From Temnopleurus reevesii (lineage: Eukaryota > Echinodermata > Echinoidea > Temnopleuroida > Temnopleuridae): a DNA stretch of 51,917 nucleotides. The notes beneath the pieces were generated by a model. The model saw only the letters and a list, made by a program, of their open reading frames with translations. It was not told where the DNA came from and did no database searches. The stretch covers positions 14,497-66,413 of the forward strand of contig BQKZ01001553.1 in assembly GCA_036244855.1 (NCBI GenBank), written 5' to 3'. Shown here one piece after another: positions 44,501 to 51,917 of this stretch (position 1 is the stretch's first letter; every line of letters begins with the position of its first letter). Made by a program: the position numbers and the translations under genes.

Positions 44501-47130
44501 ATACTTATCATATTGTTACTAAATAACTTGAAAATATTTTGAACTTTATTGAATCGTTAGCAGAAGAATCAAACTTCAAACTTGGTATTAGACATAATTC
44601 CTACCTCCACAAATGGTACAGATCCATTGTATTCGCACATTTCTCTTTGAGGAACTACAGCACACATCTTTCCCTATGAAGACCCACCACTTGAATACTA
44701 CATCTTGATCTTTCTTAAAACCCTTACCACTTCCAGAAGCTATTTTTGCGAGCTGTGCCTAGCAACATTGATTGTGAGCAAACTTGAGGGCTATTTGCAG
44801 CCACACACCAACACCGAGCAAACAAGATCCACAATAGTGAATCAAAGAGTGAGTGTATTGATTAATCCATCAAAAGGATGCCATTTTTCACCTTTCCTCA
44901 AACCCTATTGTCTGGGGCCATTCTCTTGGCCTCAGGGCAGAGTCGTTTGATGGAAGAAACTCTCACTAGCTTAAAAACTTCTTTGCAAATCTTCGTCCTA
45001 ATTAAACTGTCACAAACAATTCTTGATAACAAGTTTTGGCATTGGTCCAATTCTTGCCACTCTCACTAAATCATGTTTCAACTTTCATTCAGTTTTCATA
45101 ACAGGCATATGATATATTGATCAATGTGATAATATTATTTTCCCTTAATTTTTTTTAAAGTGGACCCAAGCATGTTAAAATGTCACACATCATAAATGTA
45201 TAAAATAAAGCTTAATAAATGTTATTGGCTACTATTAGCACAAAGCTCGCTTCACTTGCAAAGAATTAAGAGATAAAATCCATGTACTAATGAGAGGGTT
45301 TGTTTATTAATCTAGTAGGCCAATATATGTCACTTGCCATTTTCCTTATAAAATAACATAGTTTACAGAATGTGTTCTATGGCCCTTATACAAGACAAAT
45401 TTTCTTTTAAAAGTTTTGTTGTGTCACAAAAGCTGCTAAATATTGGATTTGCCTTTATGAAGTAAAATATTTTATTGATTAAAAGTACAATAACTATTGA
45501 GCATGTATTATGTGGAATCTGGCGCATTAAAAGTATCCTGTATTACCAATATTAAATATAAAGAGGTCGGAAGTAAATTTGCCAATGAATAATAGAAAAG
45601 GCTACGATTTGAATATTTCAATGGTAAAACTTAACATTGATTATTTATTTGCAAAATTACATACCAGTTGAAAGCCAGAAAGCCAGATGTAAAACATACA
45701 GGTAACTCTGCCTAAGTCGAATCTGTTGGGACCACAAAAATCTGTTCGACTTATGAGAATTTCGACTTAGAAGAGGCTAATATCACTGGTGTTGTATGAT
45801 TTGTTCCAGAAAATTACATCGACTTAGGCAATTATTTGACTTAGACAAGTTCGACTTAGGCAGAGTTGACTGTATTTTTCAATATGTCTAACTTGAGGGA
45901 TGCTATTTCAGTTATTTCAGTTATTAATTTGATTTCGAATATGGAAAAGTACTGATAGTGGAAAAGTTAAACTTACCGAATCTGCACTGTAGGATAAAAC
46001 CCCAGCTGTGTTCGGACGAGGCATGTATTTGTGTCTTAGATGAGATCTTTGTCTCTGTTCCACAGGAGAACATAACGAATCAACTGTGCAAAATAAAGAA
46101 ATCAAGAAGTTATTATGACACAAGTATTGAATATAATTCTTAACGCAGAGAAAGTCACACATAATGAATCAGTAAGGGAAAGTAAAAAAATCAAGAAGAT
46201 GTTAGTTTTGCCTATTAAGGCCTAATATTGTTCTCCTTTTAGAGATACGGGGTGTGCATATAAAACATTTTATGGAAAAAATATACAGATATGTACTTAT
46301 ATACTGTCTAAGTTATAATTAAGTCAAAGGAAAAGAGGTGATGAGGAAGGCAGTAAAAGACTGTTAGATTAAGTGGATAAATCATTTGACTGCTAGTTTT
46401 AAACGGGCAGCTGAGTTTCACTGCTTGATTATGTCAGACAAAATTCAGATCATCTGAGATTCTAAAAAACTGCCATCCAAGGATAGGACCGTTTCATAGA
46501 CACCAAAAAAATCCAATGTAGCATCATTCTGTGGATAGTAAGTGGATCAATGGATCATAAAGGTGTTCCAGGTACATTTCTACGAGCAGATTGATGCACA
46601 ATGGAAGAATCGTGTTCTAAATAATTAACGATTTTCATAGACCTGGGGCCTGTAACATAAAAGAGATGCGACTATTCTGGGAATTAATTGCATCTCTTTG
46701 GTACACATTTTGCCATAGACTTACAATTAATATTTATTGTAAGTTTAATTGCGACTTTTATGTTACAGGCCTCTTAATTGGTAAGACTTGACCATCTTTG
46801 GTTCAATCTCTTGCCATTTGCTTTGTTTTCCTTGGAGTAGGCCTACATGTATCATTTGTTCTGTGATGAAATCAATACCAATCATCAGCCGAGGGTATTT
46901 AGCTACACTGTAATAATGACAATACCACAACTCCTACTACTGCCATTTATCCTAATATTGATAAGATCATCAAAAATATGTTGGCCTATGACAAAGTACC
47001 TTGGTAAACGTCCTCTCTTATCGTTGTGTCTGGATTCTGAAAGCCATGCACTGTGCCTAACTCTTTGCCCATGGCCGCTTGTGGGTCATGGTAGCCTGGA
47101 ACTTTCTGAAGATTGCAAGTCAGGAACACA
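41349..47130 (-). CDS. Unrecognised basic protein, six exons, 5' end not found
   Basis: Six minus-strand exons (47130-47000, 46083-45977, 44673-44605, 44130-44055, 42659-42525, 41527-41349) join with compatible phases into about 231 codons ending in TGA at 41351-41349. The product is soluble, with no signal or membrane segment. It is basic and rich in His, Pro, Tyr and Arg, with short motifs such as VPGYHDP, HKYMPRPNTAG, VINDPWSAQAAEAW, HRDHRKDPVPHKASHHRF and YIRVKPKYVRPDYVIHPEFV. I do not recognise the family. Proline-tyrosine-basic proteins of this size with many tiny exons recall ciliary/sperm microtubule-inner proteins, but that is an impression and not an assignment. The gene is tail-to-tail with the ARAP gene. 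The 5' coding exons must lie above 47130 or beyond the window. Confidence 0.75.
41673..41735 (+). repeat. LINE 3' tail, AAGGTGGACCTGTGCGCT family, copy 2
   Basis: GTAAGGTGGACCTGTGCGCT, AAAAGTAGCCACC and an (ATT/ATC)n tail, matching 12025-12094. It lies in the last intron of the minus-strand gene, opposite orientation. Confidence 0.7.
41736..42524. other. Intron of minus-strand gene, no recognised feature
   Basis: AT-rich, nothing recognised beyond weak short inverted repeats. Confidence 0.5.
42525..42659 (-). CDS. Unrecognised gene, fifth exon
   Basis: 135 nt, acceptor TTTTCAG, donor GGAG|GTAAGA, phase 1 to 1. It encodes DRKAVRNMIERASVHNLQVS then HRDHRKDPVPHKASHHRFLKAAGAG. Strongly basic with a His/Arg/Lys cluster. 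Confidence 0.88.
42963..43163 (+). pseudogene. Second ATG-initiated fragment of Crypton/DUF3504-like N-terminal type
   Basis: A plus-strand frame starts MAAPSTSGEFKVNEPRFYLV and continues DYDDLEEFISSTDSESSWIV before losing similarity. RFYLVDYDDLEEFI-x4-DSES has the same layout as RFASLTEDDFEEIIRLKDAEN at 10490. A GC-richer block with CGATATCG-type words precedes it. It lies antisense inside an intron of the minus-strand gene; probable decayed 5' end of a mobile-element-derived gene. Confidence 0.35.
43158..43232. repeat. Short hairpin, GAAATTATGGATT arms
   Basis: TTTGAAATTATGGATT...GTGACTGG and CCAGTCAC...AATCCATAATTTCA are inverted around AATAGTGCTATG. Confidence 0.85.
43540..43720 (+). repeat. 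Dispersed repeat with TGACCTTTGAACCCCTGACC
   Basis: Contains GTGACCTTTGAACCCCTGAC and AAAGTTTAGTAGAAATTTGT then TCAATTGTTCTGAAGTTATTG. This wording resembles a repeat widespread in marine invertebrate genomes (AAGTTTGGTGAAAAT...GAGTTATTG). Class unknown to me. Confidence 0.4.
43721..44054. other. Intron of minus-strand gene
   Basis: AT-rich, nothing recognised. Confidence 0.5.
44055..44130 (-). CDS. Unrecognised gene, fourth exon
   Basis: 76 nt, acceptor TATAATTTTTCAG, donor AGAG|GTGAGG, phase 0 in and 1 out. It encodes STRRVINDPWSAQAAEAWMK then LANER. Confidence 0.85.
44605..44673 (-). CDS. Unrecognised gene, third exon
   Basis: 69 nt (or 63 nt from 44667), donor GAG|GTAGGA, phase 0 to 0. 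It encodes GKMCAVVPQREMCEYNGSVP then FVE. The acceptor CATAG (alternatively GGAAAG) has a weak pyrimidine tract, but the exon is needed to keep phase and reads sensibly into STRRVIND of the next exon. Confidence 0.6.
44674..45700. other. Intron of minus-strand gene
   Basis: No repeat family or coding signal recognised; the longest plus-strand frame (about 44705-44950) has no support from splice sites or composition. Confidence 0.5.
45708..45873. repeat. MITE with ACTCTGCCTAAGTCGAA ends
   Basis: Left GTAACTCTGCCTAAGTCGAA and right TTCGACTTAGGCAGAGTTGA then CTGTA are inverted. Further GTTCGACTTA / CTTAGACAAGTTCGACTTAG subrepeats inside. About 166 bp. Confidence 0.85.
45977..46083 (-). CDS. Unrecognised gene, second exon
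   Basis: 107 nt, acceptor TTATTTTGCACAG, donor TCG|GTAAGT, phase 1 in and 0 out. It encodes VDSLCSPVEQRQRSHLRHKY then MPRPNTAGVLSYSADS. Confidence 0.82.
46644..46773. repeat. Foldback element, CCCGTAACATAAA family, copy 3 (diverged)
   Basis: GGGGCCTGTAACATAAAAGA at left, CTTTTATGTTACAGGCC at right, and the same central TTTTGCCATAGACTTACAAT as copies 1 and 2, but different inner arms. Confidence 0.75.
47000..47130 (-). CDS. Unrecognised gene, first exon found
   Basis: 131 nt, acceptor TTCATCCTTTTCAG, donor CAAG|GTACTT. The frame reads VFLTCNLQKVPGYHDPQAAM then GKELGTVHGFQNPDTTIREDVYQ. A second acceptor (CAATCTTCAG) 25 nt inside would give a shorter exon starting KVPGYHDP in phase 0. Upstream exon unknown; the in-frame ATG of AAMGKE is a possible but unforced start. 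Confidence 0.7.
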
Positions 47131-48880
47131 CTGAAAAGGATGAAAATATAAATCATGATTTTTTTATGCTCTAAACTACACGTATAATGCAAGCTTCAGG
47201 AATCACTTATCAAATGCAGGAATTGCAAATATCGCACATGCCAAAAATATTGTAGAGTAAATTTCATGGGAGATCATTATTTAACCAATGAACTGCTACA
47301 TCAGGTGTGTTATTAGCCAGAGGGAGGCAGAGTTGCAGGTGCCCGAAAAATCTACATAAAAAGCCCCTCGTTCATGTGCAATCCTGTACATATCAATTTC
47401 CATTAAAAAATCCAGAAATGTTACCTACAGATTAAACTCTTGGACTTAAAAGTTAAGTTAAAAAGATTGTTCCAAGTCAATAGCCAAGAAACCAAAAAAG
47501 TAAAAGGTGAGCAGTATGGTACCCATAGAAATGCATAGATTAGGAGATGCATCAATACAGCTTTGAAATCAAACTGACGGAATGAAAGAGTGTTAATCCG
47601 GATTTTGAGATCTCAAGATCTAGATTGATCCCATGGTAACAGCTTCACCCATTGAATATAGGAACCGGGTAGAGCCGAACATAACAGTCTCTGGGAATTA
47701 CAGAATTAAGCTATAAACGGGTTAACAAAAGAAATTTCTCTGTTACCGCTATAGTTCAATAATTCATGTCTATTATGCTAGCACAAGCCATCTTTTGAGT
47801 CAATCTTTCAGTCAATAATATGAGCAGAGCTACGTAGTTCCAGCGTAGTAAATACATGTACATATGGATGACAGGCATTTTAGCCCTCACGACAACCCAA
47901 ATCACCCTAAAAATTGTTAAAACCCCAATGTTTTGGGACAATTTTTTTAGTTCAAAATCACCCCAATAAAATACCTTAAGAAGTGAAGAAAAAACCAATA
48001 ATTTAGAAGAAACTCCTTCAAGATCTTTCTCTCTAAAACCTGTCTTCGGAAAAACGATTATTGTATACATTATTAGAAGGAAAATGTGACAACGAATGAA
48101 TAATAAGTCTACAACTGTATGTACATGTACATGTATAATGTATATTTCGCCTTCATTTACATAAGTTATTTTTGGAGTGCTACAATAAAATCACAATACA
48201 CAACATGCAATTATATTACATCAGGTTGACAACACTTTTTAATCAAGAAGATTTGTATAACAAAAAGCCAAAGCCCCATTATGTGTCTAGGCCACTAATG
48301 AGCTGGCCTTGGGCCATTGAACCTCCATCGATTGTGTGGCTGTGACCAATTCATATTTGGAATGAAGTGGTTTCTCTCGCCCCCGCTTCAAGGATTACTG
48401 CGCAAGACAAAAATCCCTGAATTTATAAATTAAACCTAGACAGTACATAATTTGTTTTATGAGGTTCTACAAATTCTGGAAACACCCCTAGTTCAACTGT
48501 ACTGTATTGCATGCTGTGATCATTTTGGGTGATATCAGATGTTGCATGATGTCTTTCTCTCTCTACTACACATCCCCAAAACAAAAAAAAAGTGATCCTT
48601 AATCTTTTTCAGAGTAAATGTTTGGATAATCTGATCAGATGGACTGGAATGAACAAGATCAATCTATTTAGATCTATGGGCAATAAATGAATGTGGAGGT
48701 CCGTAGTCGTCAATGCCCCCATTAAGACAAGGATGCTTAATGATGAGTTTACATTGTACAAGGTATTAAAGCAATGAAGATAAAATGCTACGCTCTATGA
48801 AGCAGGCTTGGATGGGCACCTTCTCCTAATGGAAAAACACTAGGGGCCTACATGATGAATATGGATTTTGTATCTTCCAC
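47131..48880. other. Upstream intron or 5' flank of the minus-strand gene
   Basis: AT-rich. I searched the minus strand for phase-2 exons ending in a good donor and found none that convinced. A 5' exon may be short and present but invisible to me. Confidence 0.4.
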
Positions 48881-48884
48881 ACAT

Positions 48885-49850
48885 TAATGATTCTAGATGA
48901 TCAATCAATTGTCTATATCAAACCACACTCTAGACCTTGGGCTTTGTTGCTGGGGACTCCATCTATCTAGGGTTTATCTATCTGGTGTGTTTCCTCCTAA
49001 AGCCATAAAATTGTTGTTTGGAGTTTCACATCAAATGTCTTTGAAGAAGAAATTTTTTTTCTAACTATATGGTAGACCCCACCNCATGATATCATGTTTC
49101 TTTTTAAGTAGATTTGAAGACAAAATTTGGCGATAAAAATATTGGCTTTTACCAAAACTGTACTTGGGCTTTAATGATTCTCTGATCAATCAAGTGTACA
49201 TATTAAACCACACACCAGACCTTGTGGTCGGTTGCTAGGGACTCTCTAGAGCCTTTTGGATCCAGCAGGTGTATTAATATTTCAGTTCTGAACGTGAAGA
49301 AACATATAAATGGTACTTTGTACTTTTGTAATAATTCACACCACCTCCATGATTTGAAGTATTTACCCCCCCCCCTCCACTCCCACCCTGATGCACTGCT
49401 CCCTAAAAGTATATTAAGCTAGGAAAGTGTATGGTGGATTGGTTCAAGTGTACGTTTATACAGTACTGTACAATCTGCACTGAATACACCATACACATAC
49501 ATGTAGGTCTTTATATCATATCAGCTTCACCAAAACTTCATTCTATTTTTATTGATCATTTTTTAAACATTTTTGTTGTCCTCTACCAAGTTTTATTTTC
49601 GTTCCCTACAATGTACATGTAGAACTTTCACCTGATATTTTTTAGCTGGAACTCACAGAAGTTACAATGAAATGCTCATACATGTATCTGTTTTTTAATC
49701 CTTTCTTTTTTACGAGTCAAATAATCAAAGAACATTTTATTTGTACATGGTTTATTTCCACCTCAAGCCCTGAAATTGTTAGTTTGGAATTCAGGCATCA
49801 AATATCTTTGAAGAAGAAATGTGTTGTTTTTTTTTACTTGTCAATCCACT
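48885..49850. repeat. Diverged direct repeats, 285-bp spacing and more
   Basis: ATTAATGATTCTAGATGATC...ACCACACTCTAGACCTTG (48884-48950) recurs as TTTAATGATTCTCTGATCAA...ACCACACACCAGACCTTG (49170-49223). TTTCCTCC-TAAAGCC-TAAAATTGTTGTTTGGAGTTTC...AAATGTCTTTGAAGAAGAAA (48990-49055) recurs at about 49750-49822. A single N is at 49084. Confidence 0.65.
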
Positions 49851-50509
49851 GTATGTTGGACCCCCTCCACCCCATTCCCCCATCCCCGACATCCGCCCAT
49901 TTTCTATTGCTGTGACAACAGTTTCTTGCAAAGGCCCTACAGTATGTTTGCATGCTGGTTCGTAAAAAGCCAGCGATAATTACTGGCATCCATTAGTCGC
50001 TATGATACACAATCTAATCTGCATATTGGGTATCATAAATGTTACACCCAGCAGCATGCAAACATAACTCTGCATGCAAACAGTTCCAAAACTATTTCCA
50101 CTTGTGGGTGAATAGGCTGATTTACTAATAGATTCAAATTTATTTTATTTTTAGTTTCTACATGTTGCCCAAGAACCCAGTTATTTGGTATTCCTTACAC
50201 CTGTTCACAAATATTGAATTACCATGGTTGAAATCCAGTTTGCATCACTTTTTGCTATGTCAGACAATACTTGGGCAAGCTTTTGGGTTGCCAAAAGCAA
50301 CCTTTCTGTTAGAGGTACATGTATATGCATCAAATGTGTAAACCCCCCTATTAATTATTGTCAATTAACATTACTTTCAACATTCATTTCACATCAATAA
50401 ATCATCCATCTACATGTCAAATGATGCTCAAATTCACACATTTCCCACCTACTTTTATTTTGATATCTTTGCTAAGATACCCTTTTTTCTGCGTAGTGTC
50501 CTCTTGTGC

Positions 50510-50712
50510 CTTCATGTAGGCCTACAGTGTGTGTGCCGCTGATTATGGGCTATCCAGCCGTCTTCTCTTCTACTCTTTGCATTTCTTTTGTTATTTTTGT
50601 TTGGCATTGTGTTGTCAATTGTTTATTTTATAATGTTATATTTTCACGTTTGCTCGTTGTATCTTTGTATTGTATCTTTTTATGATGGAAAATAAAATCA
50701 ATCAATCAAAAT
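50510..50712 (+). repeat. Probable retroelement 3' end with (AATC)n tail
   Basis: ATGATGGAAAATAAAATCAA then TCAATCAAAA at the end of a T-rich stretch looks like an RTE-type or similar LINE 3' end with tetranucleotide tail. Could also be an ordinary polyadenylation region. Confidence 0.35.
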
Positions 50713-51917
50713 GTGGATGGGTTGAAATAAAAGTGCGTTGTACTGCATCTTTGATGGATGAGATGAATATTTGATGAATCCTGGTACTTTCAATTCTAAT
50801 CATGGTATATCATCGTATATTAATTGGACACGGTTGAATAGTTTTTCACACAGTATAATGGAATCACCTTGAAATTAGTATTTCACTTGCAGTAAAAAAA
50901 AAAAAAAAAAGGTATAGGAAAGAAATAAAGGTGTGGCCTTGCAGATATTGATCATCTCAAAAACAAATTAATCATCAATTTAAAAAACGGATATGTATAA
51001 GTGGCTCTAAACTGTATGGTGCTAGTCCAATTGTCCTACATGTACAGTTGTATAGGTCAAGTGCTATTGAACCTTGAACAATGGACCATCAAAATATCCA
51101 GTAGATAAAATTAGTGATTTGGGTTGATTTTATTGAGAATGTTCAACTTCGGAAGCAATTAGAAAAGAAAAGAAAAAAAAAAGAGGAAAAATATCAACTT
51201 AAACATAGAAATACAAAGTAAAGCAAATGCAAGTAGCATCCAAGATGAGTTTGAAAACAAAAAGGTAAAATAATTTTAATACATACAATGTAAGTGGTAT
51301 ATGGATTTCACCTCGTGTGAAAATATTTATTTCAATTACTATACATCATTTTAATGCACAATTATTACCCCTACCTATATAGCAAAGACTTGTTACATGT
51401 AGTAGTTGTTACAGTACGTGATAGAGGTATTTCAATATTACTGTCAGCCTCAGGTACACATCCATCTTTCCTGGGTTGAGTGCAGCACCTTACAGAGATG
51501 AGTATCTTGTTCTTTAATGGCCATTAATTAAAGGAATTTAATGGCTACTGTATACATGTTTCAAGCCCACAATTAACAGGCTAAGTTTTCAAGACCAAAT
51601 TTCCAGCTTCATGTACTCGAACAAAGCCACAATTCTTCATTTAGACAGAGGCATAAATGGAATTGACATAATGTAGGCCGCATTTTCCATGCCAATCAAA
51701 TTTCATTGTTGGCGTTCATTGATAAGATCTTTATTAGGTAGCAGCAGTGGGATACATGTATATGCGCTGTAAGTTACAATGCAAAATCCATATCATTGTA
51801 ATTTCTTTTCTTCAAGAATTCAAGAATGATTAAATAAAACTTTATTTCTAAATTACTCCTATTTGGAAGCCAATTTTCTGATCATCATGTAGGCCTAACC
51901 TACGTAAGGGGGGGGGG
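50713..51917. other. Right edge of window, no recognised gene
   Basis: AT-rich with an A18 run near 50894-50911. The window ends in a 9-G run (51909-51917), the same signature seen at the right side of the 936-N gap. Confidence 0.5.

Noticed and set aside
44705..44950. 81-residue plus-strand frame
   Set aside because: Opposite strand of an intron, no splice or homology support.
47756..48070. 104-residue minus-strand frame as a possible 5' exon of the right-hand gene
   Set aside because: No donor in correct phase and composition unlike the other exons of that gene.

Overview
The window reads as genomic DNA of a marine invertebrate deuterostome, most likely an echinoderm such as a sea urchin. 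The reasons are short exons in long AT-rich introns, many TACATGTA-type motifs, many short palindromic (foldback) elements, CR1/L2-like LINE 3' ends, tRNA-derived SINE-like pieces, and assembly signs of a heterozygous draft (two N gaps, two single Ns, one probable haplotype duplication). The species cannot be fixed from the sequence alone. There is no operon logic, rRNA, tRNA gene or CRISPR array.

Left 31 kb, plus strand: the 3' part of one large multi-exon gene of the ARAP family (Arf-GAP / Rho-GAP / ankyrin / PH proteins). I reconstructed 24 phase-compatible exons from 398 to 30613 by matching reading phase across GT/AG borders. They encode a Gln/His- and Pro-rich linker, two PH domains, a RhoGAP domain, an RA (Ras-association) domain, a C-terminal PH-like domain and a tail made of very small exons. 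The 5' part (SAM, first PH domains, ArfGAP, ankyrin in relatives) would lie left of the window. An in-frame TAA at 9763-9765 interrupts the RhoGAP domain although both flanks remain in frame. A 936-base N gap lies between the RA and last PH exons.

Middle, 30.6-41.3 kb: no convincing coding sequence. It holds the probable 3' UTR and flank of the ARAP gene, a 141-bp tandem repeat carrying five RFX X-box-like palindromes (30.78-31.21 kb), a 430-bp duplication split by a single N (31.33-32.19 kb), and many foldback elements.

Right, 41.3-47.1 kb, minus strand: a second gene, tail-to-tail with the first. Six phase-compatible exons (47130 down to 41349) encode about 231 residues of a soluble, basic, Pro/His/Tyr-rich protein that I do not recognise. 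Its style recalls ciliary or sperm axonemal proteins, which is inference only. Its 5' exons are not identified. Immediately 3' of its stop codon lies a tandem array (40.45-41.35 kb) whose units are decayed copies of the end of its own last exon.

Right end, 47.1-51.9 kb: no gene recognised; diverged repeats, a probable retroelement tail and a G run at the window edge.

Mobile DNA is the main accessory content: a TTAA-flanked piggyBac-like nonautonomous element (2959-3733), a 410-bp long-TIR element (23298-23706), at least eight families of foldback elements (several with 2-4 copies here), five LINE 3' ends or tails, and two short ATG-initiated fragments resembling the N-termini of Crypton/DUF3504-type proteins.
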